NCBI GenBank assembly: GCA_934193095.1
Contig: CAKPUX010000001.1
Coordinates: 62,001-126,000 of the forward strand
Length of the DNA stretch: 64,000 nt
From: an uncultured Dialister sp.
GTDB lineage: Bacteria > Bacillota > Negativicutes > Veillonellales > Dialisteraceae
Direction: 5' to 3'
The notes beneath the pieces were generated by a model. The model was not told where the DNA came from. It was given only the letters and a program-made list of their open reading frames with translations, and did not search any database. The first letter of the stretch is position 1; every line of letters starts with the position of its first letter. Positions 35,889 through 44,899 of this stretch are shown in pieces. A program made the translations under genes and the position numbers.

Positions 35889-35910
35889 CAGCCAAGAAAG
35901 GATGATCCCT

Positions 35911-36627
35911 ATGCCAAATACGATGTACCAGGTCTCCACACTGCAGGCCCTCATGATGGGAGACTACGAAGGACACATATCCATTCGTGCGCTTTTAAAA
36001 AAAGGCGATACAGGGCTCGGCACCTTTGACAGTCTTCACGGAGAAATGATCCTGCTAGATGGCATCTGCTATCGGGCGCTCGAAGATGGCCATGTGGAGG
36101 TCTCGCAAGAAGAAGACCGCTCCCCTTTTGCCGTCGCTTCTTTTCTGAAAGAGGACGACGCTTTCCCTATCAGTGCCCCTGATTTTTCTGCGCTGCAGCA
36201 GGCGCTCAATGCAAGACGCATTCGTCAGGGAAAGAATAATATCTGCCTTTGCCGCATAGATGGCGACTTTGAAGAAATCAAAGCACGCTCGGAAGTCCCG
36301 CAGACAAGGCCGTACCGTCCGCTTGCGGTCGCCATGAAGACAGACCAGCGGGAATTTACCTTCGAACATGTATCAGGCAGTCTCGTCTGTGTCTATTTCC
36401 CGCCCTACATGGACAAGCTGAATATGGCAGGCTGGCATATCCATTTCATTTCCAAAGACAGGCGTCATGGCGGTCATGTCTTCGGTCTATCCCTGACCAA
36501 AGGCAGCGCACGCCTCGCGTCTCTTCCCTCTTTCGAACTTGCCATCCCGCAGGAATCCGATTTCCAGCATCTCGATCCCACGGTCTCGAAAGAAGATATC
36601 GAAGCGGTAGAAGGGAAGAAGGCGTAA
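35911..36627 (+). CDS. budA: Alpha-acetolactate decarboxylase
   Basis: This 238-residue zinc enzyme converts 2-acetolactate to acetoin. The metal site is visible in GWHIHFISKDRRHGGHVF. His176, His178 and His189 have the 2- and 11-residue spacing of the known zinc ligands. The GDTGLGTFDSLHGEMILLDG block near the N-terminus is also typical. I chose the ATG at 35911 because AAAGGA lies eight bases upstream; the ATG at 35902 overlaps that site. It precedes ilvN-ilvB, with a palindromic mobile-like element in the gap. Confidence 0.94.
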   Translation: MPNTMYQVSTLQALMMGDYEGHISIRALLKKGDTGLGTFDSLHGEMILLDGICYRALEDGHVEVSQEEDRSPFAVASFLKEDDAFPISAPDFSALQQALNARRIRQGKNNICLCRIDGDFEEIKARSEVPQTRPYRPLAVAMKTDQREFTFEHVSGSLVCVYFPPYMDKLNMAGWHIHFISKDRRHGGHVFGLSLTKGSARLASLPSFELAIPQESDFQHLDPTVSKEDIEAVEGKKA

Positions 36628-36927
36628 CGTGTTCAAAGGGTTTTATGGATGCCATAGGTTTCCCATAAGTAAAGGAAACGCTGATTAAATCGCAGAATTC
36701 GATTCCACAAGCATTTTCATGCAACACTTCGTCATAACCCTCCTTAAATAGCTCGCTATTCGCGTCGGATTATTCCTTGTGCTGCATGAAAATGCAAGAG
36801 TGAAATCGAACAACGATTTAATCAGTGTTTCCTAAAATTACACGGCGTATCTTTTTCTGCGCCGCCCCTTCCCGCTCCACCTCTCGAGCCTTTGACGCCT
36901 CATTCCTCATTTCACAAAGGAGCCACC
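36628..36927. other. budA-ilvN spacer
   Basis: No gene is seen. It holds a full MITE-like element (36675-36833) followed by the ilvN ribosome site. Whether the transcript reads through cannot be told. Confidence 0.6.
36675..36833. mobile_element. MITE-like 159-bp palindromic element, copy 1
   Basis: The terminal inverted repeats are AGGAAACGCTGATTAAATCG and CGATTTAATCAGTGTTTCCT. Inside are a second pairing arm (GCATTTTCATGCA with TGCATGAAAATGC) and a central CTCCTTAAATAGCTCGCTAT. It is too short to encode a transposase. The second copy is at 55461-55620. Confidence 0.75.
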
Positions 36928-37467
36928 ATGAAGCAATTACTATCCATTATCGCACACAATCGTCCGGGTGTGCTCTCCAAGATTACCGGACTGATCTCGC
37001 GCCGCGGCTACAATATCGACAGTCTGATGAGCGGCACCACAGAAAAACCAGGCTATGCCCGCCTTACGATCACCGTCGATGCGGATGACCGCACCGTAGA
37101 TCAGATCTCCCGCCAGGTCGAAAAGATCAGCGAAGTCGAGAAGATCACAGTCCTCAAAAAAGAAACAAGCGCCCTTCGCAGCATGCTCCTCATCAAGGTG
37201 CACGCCGGTGATAAGCGTATGGAGATCCTGCAGCTCGCCGCTGCTTTCCGCTCCCATGCCATCGACATCACCGGTGACAGCATGACATTCGTGAATACCG
37301 GTAGCGAAGACAAGCTCCATGCGTTCGTGAATGCCCTTCGCCGTTACGGCATCGTCGAAATGGTCCAGACAGGCGTCGTCGCTCTGGCTCGCGGTGATGA
37401 AGCTTTGATTTTAGATGGCTCTCGCTATGAATGGCCTGAGCAGTATGACACTGTAGGAGGTAAATGA
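36928..37467 (+). CDS. ilvN: Acetolactate synthase small (regulatory) subunit
   Basis: This 179-residue protein binds the catalytic subunit and gives activity and valine feedback. The N-terminal ACT domain (about residues 1-75) reads LLSIIAHNRPGVLSKITGL and RRGYNIDSLMSG, which is typical. A C-terminal ALS_ss_C domain follows with FVNTGSEDKLHAFVNAL. I chose the ATG at 36928, with AAAGGAG upstream. It lies before ilvB with one base between them, the reverse of the usual ilvB-ilvN order. Confidence 0.95.
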   Translation: MKQLLSIIAHNRPGVLSKITGLISRRGYNIDSLMSGTTEKPGYARLTITVDADDRTVDQISRQVEKISEVEKITVLKKETSALRSMLLIKVHAGDKRMEILQLAAAFRSHAIDITGDSMTFVNTGSEDKLHAFVNALRRYGIVEMVQTGVVALARGDEALILDGSRYEWPEQYDTVGGK

Positions 37468-37468
37468 G

Positions 37469-39145
37469 ATGAAATTGACAGGTGCAGAAGTCATGGTCAA
37501 ATGCCTCCAGGCAGAAGGCGTTTCCACTATTTTCGGTTATCCGGGCGGCGCTATCCTCCCCTTCTACGATGCCCTGCGTGATGAGACATCGATCCGCCAT
37601 ATCCTGACCGCGCATGAGCAGGGCGCAGCGCACGCCGCCGACGGCTATGCCAGAGCGAGCGGTACGGTCGGAGTCTGCTGCGCGACCTCCGGCCCCGGGG
37701 CGACGAACCTCGTCACCGGCCTTGCGAATGCTTTCCTCGACTCGATCCCGGTCGTCGCCATCACCGGACAGGTGAAGCGCAGCACCATCGGCCACGATGC
37801 CTTCCAGGAAGTCGACATCTGCGGCATCACTATGCCGATCACGAAGCAGAATTTCCTTGTGAATAAGCCGGAAGAGCTGGAACAGACCATGCATCTTGCC
37901 TTCCAGATCGCCAGAAGCGGACGTCCGGGGCCTGTACTGATCGATGTACCGAATGATGTGCAGAAAGCCATGATCGAGTACCAGGGAAAAAAGCTCCCGG
38001 CTCTCTCTCCGAAAGCCCCCGATCCCATGCGTATCGATCTTGCCATCGATGCCCTCAGCAAAGCCAAACGTCCGGTCATGCTCGTGGGCGGCGGCGTCGC
38101 CATTTCCGGTGCCCAGTATGAAGCCGTGCATCTCGCAGAGAAGCTGAATCTCCCCTGTGCGAGCACCCTCATGGGACTCGGCTGTATCAGCTCCTACCGC
38201 AAGCAGTACCTCGGCATGGCTGGTCTTCACGGACATGAACGTGCGAACCGCGCACTCGCCGAAGCGGATGTCATTCTTGCACTAGGCAGCCGTTTCAATG
38301 ACAGAGAAACGGGTGACCGCATGGCGTACAGCCAAGGCAAGACCATCATCCATGTCGATATCGACCCCGCTGAATTTCATAAAAATATAGACAGCCGCAT
38401 TCATATCGCAGGTGATATGCGTACCATCATCAATATGCTCGAAAGAGGCTCCTCTCCTCATGACATTTCCGCATGGTGGGACAAGATCCTCACCTGGCCT
38501 TCGATGGATGAAGACTACGGGGATAATACGGTTCCCCTCTTCATTCAGGCGCTGAATCCGCTGCTCAAAGGGAAAGACTATCTCTGTGCCACCGATGTCG
38601 GACAGCACCAGATGTTCACCGCGCAGCATCTCAAAGTCGAGTACGCCCACCAGCTCATCACCTCCGGCGGCCTTGGCACCATGGGATTCGGACTGCCGGC
38701 TGCTATGGGCGCAAAGCTGGCGAAACCGGAAAAAACCGTTCTTCTCGTAGCCGGTGACGGCGGATTCAAGATGACAGGCAGCGAACTCTTCACCCTCGCC
38801 TCCTATCATATCCCGATGATCGTTATCGTTTTCAACAACAGCGGCCTCGGCATGATCCGCCAGCTGCAGCAGACCGGATATAACGAACGCTACATGGCAT
38901 GCAATCTTCCATCGTATGTAGACTTCGTGAAATATGCAGCCGCTTTCGGCCTTGCCGGTGAACATGTCTCCACGCCGGATGCGCTCGCCTCCGCGGTAGA
39001 AAAAGCCATGAAGATGGATCAGCCTTACGTCATCGAGACAGCCATCCCGCCCAAAGACATGGTCGTCCCTATGGTCGCAGCCGGAAAAGGCATCGACGTC
39101 TTCGTCCCGGGGCTAGGAGAAAAGGACATCGATGTAAGGGATTAG
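37469..39145 (+). CDS. ilvB: Acetolactate synthase large (catalytic) subunit
   Basis: This 558-residue thiamine-diphosphate enzyme joins two pyruvates into acetolactate. The catalytic Glu lies in AHEQGAAHAADGYARASG (about residue 50). The FAD-type central domain and the cofactor motif AGDGGFKMTGSELFTLASYH with VIVFNNSGLGMIRQLQ (about 427-465) are present. Its partner ilvN and the acetolactate decarboxylase gene are on the same strand upstream. Flux could go to branched-chain amino acids or to acetoin; no ilvC or ilvD is nearby. Confidence 0.95.
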   Translation: MKLTGAEVMVKCLQAEGVSTIFGYPGGAILPFYDALRDETSIRHILTAHEQGAAHAADGYARASGTVGVCCATSGPGATNLVTGLANAFLDSIPVVAITGQVKRSTIGHDAFQEVDICGITMPITKQNFLVNKPEELEQTMHLAFQIARSGRPGPVLIDVPNDVQKAMIEYQGKKLPALSPKAPDPMRIDLAIDALSKAKRPVMLVGGGVAISGAQYEAVHLAEKLNLPCASTLMGLGCISSYRKQYLGMAGLHGHERANRALAEADVILALGSRFNDRETGDRMAYSQGKTIIHVDIDPAEFHKNIDSRIHIAGDMRTIINMLERGSSPHDISAWWDKILTWPSMDEDYGDNTVPLFIQALNPLLKGKDYLCATDVGQHQMFTAQHLKVEYAHQLITSGGLGTMGFGLPAAMGAKLAKPEKTVLLVAGDGGFKMTGSELFTLASYHIPMIVIVFNNSGLGMIRQLQQTGYNERYMACNLPSYVDFVKYAAAFGLAGEHVSTPDALASAVEKAMKMDQPYVIETAIPPKDMVVPMVAAGKGIDVFVPGLGEKDIDVRD

Positions 39146-39452
39146 TGATGAGTGTCTGGTGGCTAGGGATAAGGCGACAAATGACAGATGTCAAGTGTCA
39201 GATGGCTAACGTCTGATGTCTGATCTCTGACTTGTTTGTATCCCCCTTTCGGGCTGCCCATGGGACTACCCGCTCACACTGATCCACATAAAAAAACTCC
39301 ATGCCTTTGCATGGAGTTTTTTCTATGTGGATATGACTCAGTTTCTCATTCATGAATGATACATGATTCCTAGCATGTCTCCCATATTAGCGCACAAAAA
39401 TGGACTCATATCTGCTGCTTAAGAAAACACTGATTGAATAGCCGAATCTGAT
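39146..39452. other. Convergent spacer between ilvB and the TonB receptor gene
   Basis: No gene is seen. It holds low-complexity words from 39140 to 39232 (GATTAGTGATGAGTG, GACAGATGTCAAGTGTCAGA, TCTGATGTCTGATCTCTGAC), a bidirectional terminator, and a fragment of the MITE-like terminal repeat at 39423-39435. Confidence 0.6.
39284..39330. terminator. Bidirectional terminator between ilvB and the TonB receptor gene
   Basis: The stem ACTCCATGC / GCATGGAGT is flanked by A7 and T6 runs and extended by CCACATA / TATGTGG. It can serve both convergent genes. Confidence 0.85.
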
Positions 39453-41645
39453 TTAGAAATCAAAGGAAGCGGACAAGATGAACGATCTTGGCGAGGAAAG
39501 AAGAAGTTTATTGCCCTGACCTGGCTGAAGTGCCCAATAGCTGCGGTTGAATACATTGTAACAGCCAGCAGACAAAGTCACAGGCACATCCCCCCAGCTC
39601 GTTTTGTATTTTGCAAAGAGATCCACTACGGTAGAGGACGGTACTTCTAATTCGGTTTTATTGGTTCTATTAATAATGCCTCTCCCCACATAGTTCATGC
39701 GACCCGAAATGCTCCAGTCCGTATTTGGCATATATTCCATTCCCAATACAGCACTCCATTTCGCAGAACTATCCGTATGGCAGCCATCATAAGTACCACC
39801 TTCTACTTTAGCATTCAAATATTCAAAGCCCCCAAAAACATTCCATTTTTTAGCGATTTGTCCTGTCATATTGAAGTCGATGCCTTTGTAATGATTCTGA
39901 CCATCCAGCAAATAGAATGGTTTCGAAAAGCCCTGCTTTTTCACATCCAAATACTGCGGCTGTGTGGTATCAAAATAGGAAATAGCAGCATACATTTTAT
40001 CCCATTTATATTTCACGCCAACTTCCTTCTGTGTCACTTTCACAGCATCCAGGATTTCACCATTATTCTGATACTTTGGTAGGAAAACCGGTACGCCTCT
40101 CGTAGTAGATTTTGCATAGGCACCATAGAAAGACAGATTTTCATTTGGCTGATAAGAAACGCCGAAAGTCGGAGAGAACTGGTTGTCTTTGATTTTATTA
40201 TCCGCTTTCTTGCCTCTGTAATTCCCATGACGACGAGTGCCAGCTGCTAAAATGGACCATTTCCCTGCTTTCATGGTATCCATGAAATTCAAGCTGGTAT
40301 CCATTTCCTGGTACATGAACATTTTGCCCAGAGAATACGCATTATCAAAATCATAAATGGGTGGCTCAAACTGAATACCGGTGTAAATATTCCCGTGTAC
40401 ATGTTCACCGGGATTATCTTTATGGATATTGTTGTTATACATAATACGATGAGAACGATCCACAGAGAATACCAGGTTATGTTCTACAGCACCCGTATGG
40501 ACCTTCCATTTAAAGCCAGCCTGCGCATATTTGTTTTTCAAGAGAAAATACTGAGACCAGATCGTTGCACCCGTAATATTTCCCGTATCATCAATAATAT
40601 TTCCCATATCATCAATATCAATTTTGGAGCAATAAATCATACGACGATTGGTCATATCATTCATTCCTGCATTGAGGAACCAGCTCAAGTTGTCATTTAT
40701 TTTCTGCTCGTGGTTTAGGGTCGTCTGCCAGCCATACCAGTCACTGTACATGGCATTGGGATCATCATAACTCTTACTGGCATCGGGAGCCTTAGGCACC
40801 CAACGAGAATTGCGGGAAATCGCGAAGCGTCGTTCTGTGCCGTTCAATCGTTCATCCACATAGCCCGCATAGAAATTGGTTTTGCTTTTTTCCGTTTCAT
40901 GAGACACATCTACAGAGATATTGTTCTTCTCTCTTCTGGCTCCGGAAATAGACATCCCGCCTTTATCATGCATGCCATATACACGGACACCCCAAGATCC
41001 ATCACTTCCCAGTTTAGTACGGCTGATATCAAACTGTTCCCCCCAGTCACCATAGCCACTGTTAGACAGGGTCACATGATTGAAATCTACATCACCAGCC
41101 CGTTTGGTGTAGAGGTACACAGACCCAGGCTGCCCACCATCCGGTCCATTATACGATTGCACAGAGCCAGAGAGAGTCGCAGCGGGGCCTACCAGTACAT
41201 CCGCCCGATCAATGGTATTGGTAACTGGCCCAATGCACATGATGTAGAAACCAGGAATATTATTCAAATACATGGCAGAACCATTTGCCAGCATGCCACG
41301 CATGGAAAAATCCGTCTTGATCAGAGAAGTCCCTGTGCGAATGGAGGGTACATTGGTGAGCACCTGTCCGATTTGTCCTGTAGGAGCAGCCATCATTTCG
41401 ATGGATTTCGCTGAAATGCTCTGGGCCGTATAGGGCACTGTCATAATGTCCTGCTCCCCTGTCAATCCGAAAGAGGTTTCTTCTCTTTCGAAACCACCCG
41501 GCAATACTTTCGCTTCCACTTGATCTTTCTCTGCAGTGACAATGACTTCGTCCAATGTATTGCCGAATGCGGCTTGTCCACTGATCCCCCCAGTCAATGC
41601 CAATACAGCCGTCAATGCCATAACCAATTTTCTTTTCCCTGTCAT
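39453..41645 (-). CDS. TonB-dependent outer-membrane receptor
   Basis: This 730-residue receptor starts with a signal peptide (MTGKRKLVMALTAVLALTGG..., cleavage near residue 28). A TonB-box-like LDEVIVTAEKD follows, then a plug domain (about 65-200) with SIRTGTSLIKTDFSMRGM and RADVLVGPAA. A 22-strand-type barrel ends in aromatic SASFDF. It resembles siderophore/catecholate receptors, but the ligand cannot be told. GGGAGG precedes the ATG. It has its own promoter, and a long palindrome overlaps it. With the ABC importer, nitrogenase-like gene and LysR gene upstream it forms one uptake locus. The region is visibly A/T-richer than its neighbours. Confidence 0.92.
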   Translation of the reverse strand: MTGKRKLVMALTAVLALTGGISGQAAFGNTLDEVIVTAEKDQVEAKVLPGGFEREETSFGLTGEQDIMTVPYTAQSISAKSIEMMAAPTGQIGQVLTNVPSIRTGTSLIKTDFSMRGMLANGSAMYLNNIPGFYIMCIGPVTNTIDRADVLVGPAATLSGSVQSYNGPDGGQPGSVYLYTKRAGDVDFNHVTLSNSGYGDWGEQFDISRTKLGSDGSWGVRVYGMHDKGGMSISGARREKNNISVDVSHETEKSKTNFYAGYVDERLNGTERRFAISRNSRWVPKAPDASKSYDDPNAMYSDWYGWQTTLNHEQKINDNLSWFLNAGMNDMTNRRMIYCSKIDIDDMGNIIDDTGNITGATIWSQYFLLKNKYAQAGFKWKVHTGAVEHNLVFSVDRSHRIMYNNNIHKDNPGEHVHGNIYTGIQFEPPIYDFDNAYSLGKMFMYQEMDTSLNFMDTMKAGKWSILAAGTRRHGNYRGKKADNKIKDNQFSPTFGVSYQPNENLSFYGAYAKSTTRGVPVFLPKYQNNGEILDAVKVTQKEVGVKYKWDKMYAAISYFDTTQPQYLDVKKQGFSKPFYLLDGQNHYKGIDFNMTGQIAKKWNVFGGFEYLNAKVEGGTYDGCHTDSSAKWSAVLGMEYMPNTDWSISGRMNYVGRGIINRTNKTELEVPSSTVVDLFAKYKTSWGDVPVTLSAGCYNVFNRSYWALQPGQGNKLLLSSPRSFILSASFDF

Positions 41646-41700
41646 CCTAGATTCCTCCCAGATAATTAACAGAATGTTTGAAGCAAAAAGCGTTTCACTA

Positions 41701-41771
41701 AGTATAATGTACTATTTCATTGATGATTTTACAAATTTGAATTATTGAATGAATGATTCAAATTTGTAAAA
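41701..41771 (-). promoter_or_regulatory. TonB receptor promoter with overlapping 16-bp palindrome
   Basis: A TATACT -10 lies at 41706-41701 (minus strand), with only a weak -35. A perfect inverted repeat, TTTTACAAATTTGAAT (41727-41742) and ATTCAAATTTGTAAAA (41756-41771), begins at the -35 position. Its inner ATTCAA/TTGAAT words recur upstream of the nitrogenase-like gene. It fits an operator for the LysR protein of the locus or a Fur-like repressor. Confidence 0.6.
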
Positions 41772-41871
41772 GTATTATTTCACTACAGGACATCGTCCGA
41801 CTTTATTATAGTTTACGAATAGAAACAGAATAACCGTGCTCATAACGGATCTTCCGATTTGTTAACCCATC

Positions 41872-41906
41872 AAAAAGCAGTAGACCTCTCGTGGTCTACC
41901 GCTGCT
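41872..41906 (-). terminator. Terminator after the ABC ATPase gene of the uptake locus
   Basis: The minus-strand stem AGCAGC...GGTAGACC / GGTCTA...CTGCT is followed by a T-run and starts two bases past the ATPase stop. It separates the importer operon from the receptor gene. Confidence 0.75.
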
Positions 41907-41907
41907 A

Positions 41908-42690
41908 TTATATGGCTGGGAAACAAATCACCCGTTTGGCTTCTTTGACATAAACCATTTTTACAGGGATCTTATACATGTCAGAGAGACGCATTTCATT
42001 GATCACTTCTTTTGTTTTACCACAAAGAAGCTGATGATGAATGAGAAGTCCCGTATGATCTCCCAGATACAGGGCATGGTCAGGCATATGGGTGGTGAGA
42101 ATCACCGCTATGCCTCTGTCTGCTAATTTTTCTATCATTTGTATGCCCCGGTATTGATTCCCATAGTCGAGATGATTCGTCGGTTCATCCATGACGATCA
42201 TATCTGGCTGCTGCAGAATGGCACGCGCAATGACTGCCTGCCGTTGCTGCCCGCCGGAGAGCGTATTGAAAGGTTGATCCCTTCTATCATAAATCCCCAT
42301 CTCTGCCATAATAGTGTCTGCTCTGTCTTCATATTCTTTAGAAGGAGATTGGAATAAGCCCAAATGAGGGGCACACCCCAAAAGCACATAATCTTTTAGA
42401 GCGAAAGAGTAGGCATTATCCTGCATCTGGGGTACATAACCGATATGGCTGGTAAAATCACTCCCTGCCTCGAAGGCATCATATCGATGCCCTTCATCAT
42501 CTTCAAAGAATACACTGCCTGTCTCAGGATGCAGGAAACCAATGATGCTCCGAAGCAAAGTGGACTTGCCCGCTCCATTGGCCCCTAGAATGGAAAATAT
42601 TTCTCCTTTCTTTACCGTAAAAGAAACATTTTCCCATAAATGCTGTCCTTTCTGATACCCAAAGGACAAATTCTTCACTTCCAGTTTCAT
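41908..42690 (-). CDS. ABC transporter ATP-binding protein (FecE/BtuD type) of the TonB/nitrogenase-like locus
   Basis: This 260-residue ATPase has Walker A LGANGAGKST (about residues 34-43), the signature TLSGGQQRQAVIARA, Walker B MIVMDEPTNHLDYG and switch LTTHMPDHAL. It should energise import of a chelated metal or tetrapyrrole through the upstream permease, whose stop overlaps its ATG by four bases. It is the last gene of the operon that starts with the nitrogenase-like gene. Confidence 0.93.
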   Translation of the reverse strand: MKLEVKNLSFGYQKGQHLWENVSFTVKKGEIFSILGANGAGKSTLLRSIIGFLHPETGSVFFEDDEGHRYDAFEAGSDFTSHIGYVPQMQDNAYSFALKDYVLLGCAPHLGLFQSPSKEYEDRADTIMAEMGIYDRRDQPFNTLSGGQQRQAVIARAILQQPDMIVMDEPTNHLDYGNQYRGIQMIEKLADRGIAVILTTHMPDHALYLGDHTGLLIHHQLLCGKTKEVINEMRLSDMYKIPVKMVYVKEAKRVICFPAI

Positions 42691-43709
42691 GATAACTTCA
42701 TCCTCTGCCGTACCAATAAATAGAAATAGAAAGGCGCACCTACCAGGCCGGTTAAAATACTGAGCGGAATTTCTGCTTCCAGTGCTGCTCTGGATAAAGT
42801 ATCAATAAAAAGAAGAAATAAGGCGCCAAGTACCATAGCAATGGGTAATAACTTGCGATTATCCGGCCCTACCATCATGCGAGAAAAGTGAGGAATGACC
42901 AATCCTACCCAGCCAATGGTCCCGCTGATACAAACGGAGCAGGCTGTCAGAATAGTGGCACAAAGAATCACTGCATACCTGAGGAATCCGTTGTGTTTCC
43001 CTAACATATGATTTTCTTCTTCGGATAGTGTCAGAATATTCATCCGCCAGCGAATGAGCATCATGAAAATCATGCAAAGTAAGATAGGCACTCCGCTAGA
43101 TAGCAAATTCGTCCAAACCACAGAAACAAGTGACCCCAGCTGCCAATATGTAATAGCAGGCAATTGTGTATCGCTATCTGCCAGGTACTTTATAATTCCC
43201 AAAAGAGAACCCGTGAGACCACTCACAATAATGCCGGAAAGCACCAGCATAACAATGGAATTTTTCCCTATGATGCGTGGAATCGACACCGCCAGGAAAA
43301 CAGCCAGAAGACCACCGACAAAAGCCCCTCCCTGAACTCCTACCTGAGAGAATCCAAGAAGAATGCACAAGGAAGCTCCTACACAAGCACCGGATGACAC
43401 TCCCAGCATATCTGGTGCCACTAGAGGATTTTTAAATACGCTCTGGTAAGATGCCCCGGATAAAGACAAAGCGGCTCCAATCATCATAGCAGCTAAAGCC
43501 CGGGGGAGACGGAGTGTATAAATAACGCTGCTGGCTTGATTCGACCAATCCTGTACCATTGGATACAGAGGAGCCAGGATAATTTTCACCACATGAACAG
43601 GTGAAATATAATATCTCCCTAGACTGATACTGCACACCGCCATCATCAGTAAAGCAAAAATCAGCAGCATCATGAGAAAATGAAATTTCCTCTCCGTGAT
43701 AGTATTCAT
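42687..43709 (-). CDS. ABC transporter permease (FecCD/BtuC type) of the TonB/nitrogenase-like locus
   Basis: This is a 340-residue inner-membrane protein with about ten hydrophobic segments. FecCD marks include RLPRALAAMMIGAALSLSGA, FKNPLVAPDMLGVSSGA and GTIGWVGLVIPHFSRMMVG. I chose the ATG at 43709 because AAGGAG precedes it; an in-frame codon at 43727 would add six residues. It follows the binding-protein gene by 25 bases and overlaps the ATPase gene. Confidence 0.93.
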   Translation of the reverse strand: MNTITERKFHFLMMLLIFALLMMAVCSISLGRYYISPVHVVKIILAPLYPMVQDWSNQASSVIYTLRLPRALAAMMIGAALSLSGASYQSVFKNPLVAPDMLGVSSGACVGASLCILLGFSQVGVQGGAFVGGLLAVFLAVSIPRIIGKNSIVMLVLSGIIVSGLTGSLLGIIKYLADSDTQLPAITYWQLGSLVSVVWTNLLSSGVPILLCMIFMMLIRWRMNILTLSEEENHMLGKHNGFLRYAVILCATILTACSVCISGTIGWVGLVIPHFSRMMVGPDNRKLLPIAMVLGALFLLFIDTLSRAALEAEIPLSILTGLVGAPFYFYLLVRQRMKLS

Positions 43710-43734
43710 AAGATCTCCTTCAAACACATATCAT

Positions 43735-44832
43735 TCACCAACGGCTATTTTGATTCTCTTTATCCGCAAAGATCATAGCCAGATCTTCATCAGACAAATC
43801 ATAATGCATGAAATCTTTATAAAAAGCCTTGGTATCTCTTCTCACATCAATATCTTTGAAAATTTCAGGTTGTAAGAGGGTGGCCAACCATTTCATCATG
43901 AGCGGTGTCTCTACCCCCGGTGCATCCCAGCGGTATATACCCATCGGTACTTTATATACGTGGTGATTCTGAACTGCCTTCACGGTACTCCAATCCTGTC
44001 CAGGAATTCTATTTTCATATAAATCGTCCGGAATAAAGGTATCAAAATTACTCAGAAGAATAATATCTGGATTGATGCGATACACTTCTTCCATTGAAAT
44101 ATCTTTGTTGTTGCCGTTTGCTTCCTGCTCAAATGGATTGGCACCACCGCCAATTTGAATGGCTTCGTGAATAAAATTATTATTGCCTTGGAGACGCAGC
44201 TTGCTGTTTTTCAAAAACAGAATCGTTGGTTTATCTGCTTTTTCTACCTCTGCCTTGTGAGCTGTGATTTCACTATACGCATGATCATAGTACGCATTGA
44301 GCTGTTTTGCCCGATCCTCTTTTCCAAGCATCTGCCCAACAATGAGGAAGCTTTTTTTCAGGGTATCTACACTATCATTATTGATCATGACAGTAGGAAT
44401 CCCGATTTGTTTCAGCTTATCGGCATCTTTTTCTTGATAAGACCAAAGCACAGCGCTGTCGATGCCTGCATTCGCTAAACTTTCCGCATGGATAGAAAAA
44501 TCCTGTCCAATCATTTTGGCATCCAGTTGACCAAAGTGACTGTCCATTTTTTCCAGGAAGTGTCCTTTATAAGCTGACATAGCCCCTGGATGAACGGCGC
44601 CCAATCGATCGGCATTGCCATCCAGGGCATATACCACGGAAGCCCATGGAAGCGGTACAACAGCCATTTTCTTCACCGCTGGCATTTCTACCTCTCTCCC
44701 TGTAATATCCGTAATGGTGACCGTCTTTACCGGTGTCACAGGCTGCTGATTCTCCGTACTTCCGCACCCTCCAAAAACTGCAATCGCTCCTGCTAAAGCT
44801 GCAAAAAGTATAGCTTTCTGTATGTATTTCAT
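43735..44832 (-). CDS. ABC transporter substrate-binding lipoprotein (BtuF/FepB type)
   Basis: This 365-residue lipoprotein has a signal with lipobox VFGGC (Cys23), then a TroA-type fold. ITDITGREVEMP opens the mature domain, as in iron-siderophore and cobalamin binding proteins. RINPDIILLSNFDTF and VYKVPMGIYRWD lie in the second lobe. It would collect the substrate delivered by the outer-membrane receptor. The substrate is not evident; the aromatic GIYRWDAPGVET loop is also common in heme and siderophore binders. It lies 67 bases downstream of the nitrogenase-like gene. Confidence 0.92.
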   Translation of the reverse strand: MKYIQKAILFAALAGAIAVFGGCGSTENQQPVTPVKTVTITDITGREVEMPAVKKMAVVPLPWASVVYALDGNADRLGAVHPGAMSAYKGHFLEKMDSHFGQLDAKMIGQDFSIHAESLANAGIDSAVLWSYQEKDADKLKQIGIPTVMINNDSVDTLKKSFLIVGQMLGKEDRAKQLNAYYDHAYSEITAHKAEVEKADKPTILFLKNSKLRLQGNNNFIHEAIQIGGGANPFEQEANGNNKDISMEEVYRINPDIILLSNFDTFIPDDLYENRIPGQDWSTVKAVQNHHVYKVPMGIYRWDAPGVETPLMMKWLATLLQPEIFKDIDVRRDTKAFYKDFMHYDLSDEDLAMIFADKENQNSRW

Positions 44833-44899
44833 CGATATTCTCCTCTAACTCATATAGAAAACAAGCCAACAACTCAGAAACCTCTTCATTTGAAAGCCA

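Larger units (their letters stand above)
35408..35910. other. Divergent spacer between LysR gene and budA with two repeat copies
   Basis: No gene is seen. The part next to the LysR gene is A/T-rich (35408-35510) and may hold its promoter. The rest is occupied by mosaic repeat copies E and B up to the budA ribosome site, so the budA promoter must lie in or beside repeat sequence. Confidence 0.6.
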
